Source of the DNA: JANMDR01 sp031409495
GTDB lineage: Bacteria > Pseudomonadota > Gammaproteobacteria > Burkholderiales > Usitatibacteraceae
Assembly: GCA_031409495.1 (NCBI GenBank)
Contig: JANNXI010000281.1
Span: 1 to 9,771 of the forward strand
Reading direction: 5' to 3'
Length of the DNA stretch: 9,771 bases
Translations under genes and position numbers: made by a program
The notes under the pieces: generated by a model
Told to the model about the DNA's origin: nothing
The model's database searches: none
Seen by the model: only the letters and a program-made list of their open reading frames with translations
In this document: in pieces, positions 1 through 7,774 of the stretch
Position numbering within the stretch: position 1 is the stretch's first letter
How the letters are laid out: each line of letters begins with the position of its first letter

Positions 1-72
1 CTCAACGCTAAATAGCTTCGCCTTTGCGGCCTCGATTAATGGCGGCAGGGCATGATTAAGTGGCGCCGTCAT
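1..72 (-). CDS. Start of an unidentified fifth gene of the operon (truncated by window edge)
   Basis: An ATG at 72-70 opens a frame that stays open to the window edge. It gives 24 residues beginning MTAPLNHALPPLIEAAKAK. Only 6 bases separate it from the TAA of the preceding DUF4132 gene, so it is probably co-transcribed and translationally coupled. No clear Shine-Dalgarno sequence precedes it, only a T-run/A-run (TTTTAAAAAAAC). The peptide is too short to assign a family. By analogy with yeh-type loci (inference only), the next gene would be expected to encode a DUF5682 (YehM-like) or VWA-domain (YehP-like) protein. A third DUF4132-like or helical-repeat protein cannot be excluded. Confidence 0.6.
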   Translation of the reverse strand, partial: MTAPLNHALPPLIEAAKAKLFSVE

Positions 73-78
73 GTTTTT

Positions 79-2688
79 TTAAAACCGCACCTTATCTTCC
101 CATTGCGCATCAAAACCCGCACCCACTTGCGCAACGGCTAAATAATCTGCGTGCGCCTCGGCCAACAACACCGGCGGTACCTTTTGCAATGGCAGCAGGC
201 GTTCATCCCACGACTTGGCCGCATCACTTTCAAAGCTCAGTGTTTTAAGCGCTGCCGGAATATTTTCTTCCGGCAAGGTATTGCCCGAAAACTCAATGCG
301 CACCTTTAATCCGATTGATGCATAAGCCTTCACATAATGCTCAAAATACCCGCCGTCCTCAGCCGCGCGTTGATAGCCAAGCTTTATGAATGCGCTGCGT
401 AAGGTATAGGTGTCGCTCATCCAACCTTGGTGAGACGCGATAGCAGTAATGGTTGTATCTTCAAACACCAACGCAGGTGCGTGGCGGGTGAGTTGCGCAA
501 ATAGCGGCGTGATTTTATAGTCTTTAAAATGCTTCAACCATTTTGCAACTTGTGGCGCGTCCAGCAAGCAGGCGTGCGCGACACACACCGTACTCGTTGG
601 CGCTAACTGCACCTCGTTGTCGTCTAAATCAACAAGGGTACCGTCTTCAGATGGCCTAAATACGGACTTCTTCAGGCTATTTTCATCGTACTCAATCCAT
701 AGCAAACGCTGCGTTAAACGCCCTACTATCGGATGACCATGCAAATATTCGAGCCACTGCGCAACAGGCCAAAGCCTGTTTACGCACATGGCTTCTTGCA
801 AACGCACCGCTTGGGAATCGAGCACTAGTTTCAGCTCTTTTTTGCTCACCGAAAACTGCGCAGTAGCAGTTTTAATCAACTCGGCATCGTCCTCTTTACG
901 CGGTTCAGGCAGCGCTTTAATCTCTTTGCCTTCATCGTTTTGCAACACGAATTTCATGTTGGCATTTAGCACCATATGGAAGGTACGCGCACCGTATTGT
1001 AGCGTTACTTTACCGGTTTCATCCAAGCCCGCCGTGGGCGTAGTGCGATCACTTAGCTCATCGTGCGTCCAGCCATTGGTCTCTGCAATTTGCGCAATCA
1101 GCGTTTGCGCTTTTTGCTGCACGCTTGCCGTGCGGTGACGACGGGCAACGCCTATCAACAGTTGAATCACCAGCGGCTCACTGCCGGGTTTGTTAACTGA
1201 GGCTGCCGCCTCGAGCATAGCCTCAATCTGTGCTCGATGTAAGTGATGATCGCGCATGTAGTGCGTAATGTGTGCGACGAGCTCATGCCCTGGCGCACAC
1301 GGGATAAGCGCCAATATGCCTTTTTCGCCGATGGCGCTAGTAATATACTCACGTTTTGCCAACCACTTATCGTATGCAGACATGCCCGGTACGAGCGGTA
1401 GTTGCCTTGAATCTTCTGCAATGAACTGCAGCAACACGTTTAGACTAAACGCCGCCCTACTTTCCGGTGCCAAGAGCTGCAAGTAACGCGTCACCAAAGC
1501 ATTGCCGCCCGGCTCCTTGAGCTTGCAAGTAAACACCACCCACCAGCGCAAAATATCTGGTTCCACCGCGCCGCCATCGCGCCACGTACAGGTTGGCAAC
1601 GCCGCAAAATTAAACCACGCAAGGCCTGAAGGTTCCTTACTTTTAAGCCCTTTCAGCGCTTCGGCATACAAAATTTCGGGCGTCAAATAAGCCGCAATAT
1701 TCTGCCCCAGGCGTTCTAAACTTGCCAACAAAGCGGCCCGTGCCGATTCGCGGCTCTCCGTTTTTAACGCCGCGATTAAAGCCGGAACCGCAGCCTGATA
1801 CTGCAAATCAGCCAGTAGATTTGCGGCTTCGATGCGCGTATCAATTTTGGGTGCATGCAAATAAGGCAGCAATACCTCGCCCAAGTTTTTTTGTGACGCC
1901 AGTGCCGCAACGGCAACCGCGCGGTTAGTTTTACCCGTGCCCAGCGCAACTTCTAGCACGCGCGTCAACCATTGTGGTTGCAACACCGGAAAAATAGCTA
2001 GCAGCTTTAACGTCGCTTCCAACGTGAACGCTCTAAATTTTGGTTCTGCTGGCGCTGCTGCAACGCCAAGCCCAGCATCAATAAAATTAAGATGCTCCGC
2101 AAAAAACGGCCACACACATTGCGCCGGCAAACGGTCTGTCACCGTATTTATTTCCCAGCGCACGGCCAAGGATGCATTGGCCACAAACACTGCACTATCA
2201 AGCTGCCCGCAACCTCGCCATGCTGCTGCTAATGCCCGCAAATCAATCGATCCGAAGGGTTGCGCCGCCAACCAACACTGAAAACGATAATCAACCCAGA
2301 AGTGTTGGGCTCGACCGGCAAGCTGCAGCCAACGAAACAAATGCATGACACCAAAATGCGGCAACAGCCGATTGCGAAAATCATACTCAATGACTTCAAA
2401 CATACCTTGCTGCACAAGTTGCGTATATTCAGCGGCCGGTGCTAAACCATTTAGCATCGCTAATACGCCATGCAATTTGTCATCAGAAATTGCTAAAAAA
2501 ATCTCGACCTGGTTTTGTTGGTAAGCCCGGTGCGACAAGTCCGTTATGGCGTCAACCCGCATCTTCTGGCGCGTTAAAATTTCATATAGATTTTGCTTTA
2601 ACACTGCAAAGGCAGAATCCCCCAACGGCACATCGGCAAAGGGTTGCCACGGCGGACTGGGCGGAAATACTGTTGGAGCAATTGTCAT
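79..2688 (-). CDS. DUF4132 / HEAT-repeat protein, shorter paralog (869 aa)
   Basis: A large, probably cytoplasmic protein with no signal peptide or membrane segment. The first part is helical; residues about 283-330 (TRIEAANLLADLQYQAAVPA and the following helix) form clear HEAT repeats. The DUF4132 domain spans about 545-725, opening with PTAGLDETGK and containing the RLQEAMCVNRLWP helix and HPIVGRLTQRLLW. A C-terminal module with a VPPVLLAEAHADYLAVAQ motif (about 835-853) resembles the end of MolR/YehI-type proteins. It aligns along its whole length with residues ~368-1275 of the DUF4132 gene at 7731-3904, and lacks that protein's N-terminal ~365 residues and its Tyr-rich insert. The start at 2688 is preferred because AAGGA lies 8 bases before it. 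An in-frame ATG at 2724 would add 12 residues (MGIGTQFLRIEK) and overlap the end of the ATPase gene by 10 bases, but shows no comparable binding site. No enzymatic motif was recognised. Likely role: scaffold, adaptor or regulator of the neighbouring MoxR ATPase (inference). Confidence 0.9.
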   Translation of the reverse strand: MTIAPTVFPPSPPWQPFADVPLGDSAFAVLKQNLYEILTRQKMRVDAITDLSHRAYQQNQVEIFLAISDDKLHGVLAMLNGLAPAAEYTQLVQQGMFEVIEYDFRNRLLPHFGVMHLFRWLQLAGRAQHFWVDYRFQCWLAAQPFGSIDLRALAAAWRGCGQLDSAVFVANASLAVRWEINTVTDRLPAQCVWPFFAEHLNFIDAGLGVAAAPAEPKFRAFTLEATLKLLAIFPVLQPQWLTRVLEVALGTGKTNRAVAVAALASQKNLGEVLLPYLHAPKIDTRIEAANLLADLQYQAAVPALIAALKTESRESARAALLASLERLGQNIAAYLTPEILYAEALKGLKSKEPSGLAWFNFAALPTCTWRDGGAVEPDILRWWVVFTCKLKEPGGNALVTRYLQLLAPESRAAFSLNVLLQFIAEDSRQLPLVPGMSAYDKWLAKREYITSAIGEKGILALIPCAPGHELVAHITHYMRDHHLHRAQIEAMLEAAASVNKPGSEPLVIQLLIGVARRHRTASVQQKAQTLIAQIAETNGWTHDELSDRTTPTAGLDETGKVTLQYGARTFHMVLNANMKFVLQNDEGKEIKALPEPRKEDDAELIKTATAQFSVSKKELKLVLDSQAVRLQEAMCVNRLWPVAQWLEYLHGHPIVGRLTQRLLWIEYDENSLKKSVFRPSEDGTLVDLDDNEVQLAPTSTVCVAHACLLDAPQVAKWLKHFKDYKITPLFAQLTRHAPALVFEDTTITAIASHQGWMSDTYTLRSAFIKLGYQRAAEDGGYFEHYVKAYASIGLKVRIEFSGNTLPEENIPAALKTLSFESDAAKSWDERLLPLQKVPPVLLAEAHADYLAVAQVGAGFDAQWEDKVRF

Positions 2689-2696
2689 TTTTTCTA

Positions 2697-2701
2697 TCCT
2701 T
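2697..2701 (-). promoter_or_regulatory. Ribosome binding site that decides the start of the second DUF4132 gene
   Basis: AAGGA reads on the minus strand at 2701-2697 with an 8-base A-rich spacer to the ATG at 2688. This supports translation from 2688 rather than from the in-frame ATG at 2724, which lies inside the end of the ATPase gene. Confidence 0.6.
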
Positions 2702-2714
2702 AAAAATTGAGTAC

Positions 2715-3857
2715 CTATTCCCACAACCCGCGCGCCGCTTCATGGAATACCTTCCAATTTGCATCGCGCTTGGCACGTTCGCGCACGACCGTTTCAAAAT
2801 AATGACGCACGCGTTTTACATCATCAGCCCTGTCCTTTAGCACTACGCCTTGCAACTGACTGGCGATTTCGCGCGGGGTTAATTTACCGTCGTTAAAATA
2901 GCGTGCTTGCAGTGCCGCCGCATGTGCGACGTTTACAGCCTCTGCAGTGGACATCACTGCATCTAAGCCCTTTATGAGCGCACCGTCTTGCGTTTTGCCC
3001 GCGCGTAGCTCTTGGAACGTGGTGACCAGCAACGCCACCACATCGCGCGGAATTTCTACTGCCTTGGCATCGTCTTGCATTTCATGCCGCACTTGCGCAA
3101 GCACTAAATCGACTTCAAATTGCAGGTCACGAATTGGCTTTACGGTTTCAAAGTTAAAGCGCCGCTTAAGCGCGGAGGACATCTCATGCACGCCCCGATC
3201 ACGCAAGTTGGCGGTGGCAATAATATTGAAGCCACGCTGCGCAAATAGTCGTGCGCCGTCTTCGGGATTGTCAGCGCCGCGCCCTAGTTCGGGAATCATC
3301 AATTGTTTTTCGCTCATGAGCGAGATGAGCACATCTTGAATCTCTGGCGGGCAACGGGTAATTTCTTCAAAACGCACTAAGCGCCCGCTGCGCATGGCTT
3401 CATACAAAGGTGACGGCACCAGCGCCTTATGACTTGGCCCTTCAGCCAGCAACAGGGCGTAATTCCAGCTGTATTTAATGTGATCTTCTGTGGTGCCTGC
3501 GGTGCCTTGTATGGTGAGGCTTGAATTACCGCTAATGGCGGCTGCAAAAAGTTCAGAAAGCAGCGATTTTGCTGTACCCGGCTCGCCCACCAACATTAAT
3601 CCTTGATTGCCCATTAATGTGACGATGGCACGGTCAACCAATGGGTCATCGCCGTAAAATTTACGACTTACTTTTAAGGCTTCGTCGCCCAAAATAAAAC
3701 GTCGCACCGCGCGTGGCGATAGCTTCCAACCCGTGGGACGCGGGTCTTTATCGGCATCGGCTAGTCGCGAAAATTCATCCGCGTAGCGTTGCTCAGGAGA
3801 CAACCTAACCACTTGGGAAGGCTTGATTTTATTGGCTTCTTCAACTTTTTTATTCAT
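2715..3857 (-). CDS. MoxR-family AAA+ ATPase, YehL-like (380 aa)
   Basis: A single AAA+ module of the MoxR family, whose members act as oligomeric chaperone-like ATPases, often with VWA-domain partners. Visible motifs: Walker A GEPGTAKS at residues 91-98; Walker B segment LVRFEEI with the acidic pair at E164-E165 (Glu where the usual Walker B has Asp); ATRED-free polar sensor 1 segment IIATANLRD with N217; SALKRRF with candidate arginine finger R232/R233; and a helical lid that includes TPREIASQLQG. The N-terminal ~60 residues (SPRAVRRFILGDEA) precede the core. Length matches E. coli YehL (about 380). The context, between two DUF4132 genes and downstream of a SWIM gene, also points to the YehL subfamily. 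The start is ATG at 3857; no good Shine-Dalgarno sequence is seen, only ATTTTTAAATCTAGAAAAAACGT. It sits 46 bases after the first DUF4132 gene and 26 before the preferred start of the second. The substrate is unknown. Confidence 0.93.
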   Translation of the reverse strand: MNKKVEEANKIKPSQVVRLSPEQRYADEFSRLADADKDPRPTGWKLSPRAVRRFILGDEALKVSRKFYGDDPLVDRAIVTLMGNQGLMLVGEPGTAKSLLSELFAAAISGNSSLTIQGTAGTTEDHIKYSWNYALLLAEGPSHKALVPSPLYEAMRSGRLVRFEEITRCPPEIQDVLISLMSEKQLMIPELGRGADNPEDGARLFAQRGFNIIATANLRDRGVHEMSSALKRRFNFETVKPIRDLQFEVDLVLAQVRHEMQDDAKAVEIPRDVVALLVTTFQELRAGKTQDGALIKGLDAVMSTAEAVNVAHAAALQARYFNDGKLTPREIASQLQGVVLKDRADDVKRVRHYFETVVRERAKRDANWKVFHEAARGLWE

Positions 3858-3903
3858 ACGTTTTTTCTAGATTTAAAAATATTATTATCTGCCTACCCTA
3901 CTC
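3858..3903 (-). other. 46-base AT-rich spacer between the DUF4132 and MoxR genes
   Basis: On the minus strand this spacer starts with GTAGG-type direct repeats (GGAGTAGGGTAGG) and then AGATAATAATATTTTTAAAT. GATAAT/AATAAT resembles a -10 box, but no convincing -35 box lies about 17 bases upstream, so an internal promoter is only a weak possibility. There is no hairpin followed by a T-run, so no terminator is called and the operon is likely continuous. Confidence 0.3.
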
Positions 3904-6900
3904 CTACCACCGCATCTTCTTTTCCCAATCCGCGTCAAAGCCCGCACAAGCTTGCGCTACTGCTAAGTAGTCAGCATATGCTTCGGCTAACAGTACGGGT
4001 GGTACTTTCTTCAACGCTACCGTGCGGTCGCTCCATGAGATAGATTTGCTGTCTTCAAAGCTTAGCGTTTTTAATGCGGCGGGTACGTTTTCTTCAGGCA
4101 AACAATTGCCAGAGAATTCGAGCACTACCGTGACGCCTACGCTTTCAAAGCGTTTGGTGTACTGGTAGAAGAAGCCGCCGTCCTCCGCCGCTGCGCGTTT
4201 GTAGCCAAGTTTGGTGAATGCGCCACGCAACGTGAAGCTGTCGCTGAGCCAGCCTAGGCGGTCGTCGATAATGGCGATTTCACTGCCGTTTTTGTCGGTG
4301 AAGGCGATGTCGGGGGACTTGCGGGTCATTTGGGCGAATAGCGGGGTTATTTTGTAGTCTTTTAGGTGTGCTGTCCATGCGCTGGCAACGGCATCAGGCA
4401 CGAGGCTTGCATGGGCTAGGCGGATGGCGCTGGTTGTGGCTAGCGTTACTTCGTCATCGTCTGTGTTGATTAAGCTGCCGTCTTCGGTGGTTCTGAAGGT
4501 GGCGCGGATAGATTGATCTTCGTTGATTTCTAGCCAAATTACGCGTTGGATTAAGCGACCAACAATGGGGTGGGCATGGAGGTATTCGCGCCATTCGTTT
4601 TGTGGCCAGATGCGGCCTACACACATCGCTTCAACTAGTCTTGCAGTTTGTAAATCTATGACTTGCTTGAGCTCTTTTTTGCTGGTGGTGAGTTGGGTTT
4701 TAGCTTCTTTGATGATGGCTGGATCGTCGTTTTGTCGCGCGTCTGGTAATGCTTTGATGGCTTTGCCTTCGGCATTGCGTAGCTCGGGCTTCATGGCGGT
4801 GTCGAGTACCAAGTGGAAGGTACGTTCGCCGTAGGCTAGCTCTAGTTTTCCGGTTTCGTCCAGCCCCGCCGTGGGGATGGTGCGGTCGGCTAGTTGGTCT
4901 TGGGTCCATTTGTTTTTGTCGGCTATTTGTTGCACTAAGCCTCGGGCTTTTTCTTGTACGGATGCGGTGCGGTAACGTCTGGAGATGCCCAGTAATAGCT
5001 GGATTACAACGGAGTCGTTGCCTACTGCAATGCCTTCAAGCATGGCTTCAATTTGGGCACGACGTTGATAATGGTCGCGCATGTATTGCTGGAGTAACGT
5101 GACGGCTTCATGTGCTGGGGCGTGGGCTGTAAGGGCGAGGATGCCTTTTTCACCAATAGCGCTACCGAAGTAGGCGGACATTTTTTCCCGTTTGCATTCT
5201 TCAAATACTTGGTCTTTAGTTTTTTGGTAGTTGGCTAAATAATATTCTTTGTATTCAGCTTTGGTGTTGTTGTACTGATCTTGATAGGACTGCCAACGGG
5301 CGGGCGCGTAGGATTGGGCGTGCTCGATGCCGGCGGCTAGATCGGGGCAGCTAATATCTTGGGCTACAAATTGATGCAGCACGGCGCGGCCAAATGCGGC
5401 GCGGCTAGTGGGTGCTAATAACCCTAAATAGCGGCTTAGCAGGGCATTGCCGCCGGGTTCTTTGAGTTTGCAGGCGAGCACGACCCACCATTGGAGTATT
5501 TCAGGCTCGACTAAGCTGCCGTCATTCCAGTTGCATTCGGGGATGGCGTCTGTTTTAAACCACGCGAGGCCTGCAGGTGCTTTGGCTTTGAGGCCTTTTT
5601 TTGCTTCGGCTAATAAAATGGATGGGGCTAAGCGTGGCGATATGTCTTCACCCAGCGCTTCGAGGCTGGTGAGAAATGCCGCACGGGCAGTTTCGCGGGT
5701 TTCTTTTTCTAAGAGTTTGATGAGTGCGGGAATGGCAGGTTTGTATTGCAAATCGGCTAACCAATTTGCGGCTTCGATGCGCACTTCGCTTTTTGACGCG
5801 TCCAACGATTCCATCACCCTTTGGCCAATATCGGGCAAGGTGGTGAGCGTTTTTTGCGCAGCGGCGCGATGGGTTTTACCCTCACCTAGAGCGAGCTCCA
5901 TGAGGCGAGGCAGCCAGCGAGGTGGAATAGTAGGGAAGATGGCTAGGGTTTCGAGGGTGGCCGACATATCAAAACTGTCACGGACATTACTGGTACTGGC
6001 TGGTGTTAAGCCCAAGCCTTCGTCGATAAGCTGTGGATTTTCCGCAAAAAACGGCCAAACACAATGCGCCGGCAAAACTTGGATCGCTAATGGAGTTTCA
6101 TACAAATGCCGTAGTGACGTCGCCGCTACCTCCGAATAAGCATTACTCCAAGATGAGCGCTTCAACACATCTGCAAGCGCGCGCAAGTCCACGCTGCCGT
6201 AGGGTTGTTTTGCCAACCAGACTTGAAAGTTGTAATCCATCCAAAAGCAACTCCATTCACGAGTGACAGCTAGCCAACGCAGGATGTGCACGATACCAAA
6301 TTCCGGCAACGCTTGGAGGCGATTTTGAAAAGACACCAAGGCAACGACACCATTATTTCGCAACGCGCTATTTTCAATTTTGGTGCTCTTACCGTTCAGC
6401 GCTGCGAGAACCGAGCGAAGGTCTTTGTCAGTAATTTTTTGCGTTCGTTTGTAGTTTAAAAGCATGTAATTCCGTTTGTACTTAATGGCCTCCGGCGAGT
6501 TCGCTTCCTCTTCAGCTGCAATCCGATCAAGCTCCAGCACGTCTGCATGATTGCCACGTAGCACACTTAATGCCGAGTCGCCCAACATCTGCCCTTCAAT
6601 GGGCACCCACGGCGGTGCGGCTTTAAGGTCAACGGTTGTGGTGTCACCCGATGCGCTCATGCGGCTGAGCGCTGCGCGAATCGCCTGGGCTACTGATTTT
6701 GTGGGTCCTGCTGCCAGCGCCGCTTCCAACAGGGTGTTCGCACGGTCGTCTTGCATCCGCGCGAGCCAATCAGCGGCTTGTCCGCGTTCGGCGCTGCTGC
6801 CGGTGTTCAACATGACGGCCAGTAACTCTAAGCGCTGGGTGGCATCGATGGCATCAAGATGCAAGCCCGCTTCGGTGCGCACGCCCTTGCTACTGTCGGC

Positions 6901-7731
6901 GGCAAGCCGCACCGTGAGCGGCGCAAAAACTTGCGCGAGCGATTTATCTTTGCCAATTCGTCGCGACAATATCATTCGCCCGGCCGCCCCAATAAGTGTT
7001 GGCAGAAGATTCACAGCGTTAGGGTTCTCCAACATAAATTGCGCGACGCTTGGAGGCGTGACCAAGAGGTGCAAATGGTCGTGATAGAAGGTATCAAGGT
7101 CTTTACGCTCAAAGGCCACCTGCAAAACTAGCATCGGATCAAGCCCCTCGTGGCTGAGTAATTTTGCAAAAAAACTCAGATTCCAAACGGTTTCCTTTGC
7201 GGCTTCTGCATGAGTCAAGTCTCTATGTCCAATGGGCCTATTGCCGCTCGCAAAAAGAATGTCATTGATCAAATATTGGAACCAATCTGGGATTGGCGCA
7301 CCCGGATGCTCGAGTGACTTTCTATCGTCACCCGCTGCGAGCACTTTCGCCATGCGCACAAGTATGTCGAGCGGAAACTTTGATGTATCAATGCCGCAAT
7401 AAAGTTTGTTGCGCGCTGCCAAACTTTTCTCACCTAACTTTTCTAGTGACTTATCGTCGTAGTGATAGAACTGCCAGCGCAGTCTTCCCGGACTGCCCAG
7501 CAATATTCCTGGCAATGCTGTCTGCACGCTTTGTGCATTTTGTAAGTCGAGCAACACCGTTTCTTGCGTTCCCTGCAAGATAAATTCTAACGCTTTTTCA
7601 GGTAGCGCTGGACTGGCTTTTGCGAGTGGCTCTAAGCTTTGCTTTAGCAAGTTTAGCTGCTCAGTGGTCACGATAACGGCTTTGGCGTCGCCACCGGTAA
7701 TTGCTTTAAGAATACGATCAAAAAAACTCAT
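3904..7731 (-). CDS. DUF4132 / HEAT-repeat protein, long paralog (1275 aa)
   Basis: A very large, probably cytoplasmic protein of the DUF4132 family, in the size class of E. coli YehI (MolR). Residues 1-365 are a helical N-terminal arm ending in HEAT-like repeats (about 280-365). From about 368 (PPWVPIEGQMLGDSALSVL) the sequence is paralogous to the protein encoded at 2688-79. HEAT repeats recur at about 647-695 (VRIEAANWLADLQYKPAIPA). A Tyr/Lys/Gln-rich insert at about 807-850 is absent from the paralog. The DUF4132 domain is about 945-1125, with PTAGLDETGK, RLVEAMCVGRIWP and HPIVGRLIQRVIW. The C-terminal module carries VPPVLLAEAYADYLAVAQ (about 1246-1263). The N-terminal WGR domain found in many MolR-type proteins is not visible. 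The ATG at 7731 is supported by AAAGG 6 bases upstream. No catalytic motif was seen; a scaffold or adaptor role for the MoxR ATPase is inferred from context. The gene lies 43 bases after the SWIM gene. Confidence 0.93.
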   Translation of the reverse strand: MSFFDRILKAITGGDAKAVIVTTEQLNLLKQSLEPLAKASPALPEKALEFILQGTQETVLLDLQNAQSVQTALPGILLGSPGRLRWQFYHYDDKSLEKLGEKSLAARNKLYCGIDTSKFPLDILVRMAKVLAAGDDRKSLEHPGAPIPDWFQYLINDILFASGNRPIGHRDLTHAEAAKETVWNLSFFAKLLSHEGLDPMLVLQVAFERKDLDTFYHDHLHLLVTPPSVAQFMLENPNAVNLLPTLIGAAGRMILSRRIGKDKSLAQVFAPLTVRLAADSSKGVRTEAGLHLDAIDATQRLELLAVMLNTGSSAERGQAADWLARMQDDRANTLLEAALAAGPTKSVAQAIRAALSRMSASGDTTTVDLKAAPPWVPIEGQMLGDSALSVLRGNHADVLELDRIAAEEEANSPEAIKYKRNYMLLNYKRTQKITDKDLRSVLAALNGKSTKIENSALRNNGVVALVSFQNRLQALPEFGIVHILRWLAVTREWSCFWMDYNFQVWLAKQPYGSVDLRALADVLKRSSWSNAYSEVAATSLRHLYETPLAIQVLPAHCVWPFFAENPQLIDEGLGLTPASTSNVRDSFDMSATLETLAIFPTIPPRWLPRLMELALGEGKTHRAAAQKTLTTLPDIGQRVMESLDASKSEVRIEAANWLADLQYKPAIPALIKLLEKETRETARAAFLTSLEALGEDISPRLAPSILLAEAKKGLKAKAPAGLAWFKTDAIPECNWNDGSLVEPEILQWWVVLACKLKEPGGNALLSRYLGLLAPTSRAAFGRAVLHQFVAQDISCPDLAAGIEHAQSYAPARWQSYQDQYNNTKAEYKEYYLANYQKTKDQVFEECKREKMSAYFGSAIGEKGILALTAHAPAHEAVTLLQQYMRDHYQRRAQIEAMLEGIAVGNDSVVIQLLLGISRRYRTASVQEKARGLVQQIADKNKWTQDQLADRTIPTAGLDETGKLELAYGERTFHLVLDTAMKPELRNAEGKAIKALPDARQNDDPAIIKEAKTQLTTSKKELKQVIDLQTARLVEAMCVGRIWPQNEWREYLHAHPIVGRLIQRVIWLEINEDQSIRATFRTTEDGSLINTDDDEVTLATTSAIRLAHASLVPDAVASAWTAHLKDYKITPLFAQMTRKSPDIAFTDKNGSEIAIIDDRLGWLSDSFTLRGAFTKLGYKRAAAEDGGFFYQYTKRFESVGVTVVLEFSGNCLPEENVPAALKTLSFEDSKSISWSDRTVALKKVPPVLLAEAYADYLAVAQACAGFDADWEKKMRW

Positions 7732-7737
7732 TTTTAG

Positions 7738-7742
7738 CCTTT
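7738..7742 (-). promoter_or_regulatory. Ribosome binding site of the long DUF4132 gene
   Basis: AAAGG on the minus strand, 6 bases before the ATG at 7731, within the leader AATTTTTAAAGGCTAAAA. The leader closely resembles the one before the second DUF4132 gene. Confidence 0.55.
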
Positions 7743-7774
7743 AAAAATTAGGAATTTAGCGCAACCAACGTGCT

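Noticed and set aside
2688..2724. Upstream ATG at 2724 as start of the second DUF4132 protein
   Set aside because: It would add 12 residues absent from the paralog and overlap the ATPase stop; the ATG at 2688 has a well-placed AAGGA.
3858..3903. Internal promoter or terminator between the DUF4132 and MoxR genes
   Set aside because: A -10-like GATAAT exists but no -35 box is suitably spaced, and there is no hairpin with a T-tail. Kept only as a spacer note.
5447..6139. 230-codon plus-strand open frame, and other plus-strand frames such as 6551-7084 and 2439-2840
   Set aside because: They lie antisense to genes with clear family motifs, encode low-complexity Ser/Arg/Pro-rich products without domains, and are explained by codon bias of the minus-strand genes.
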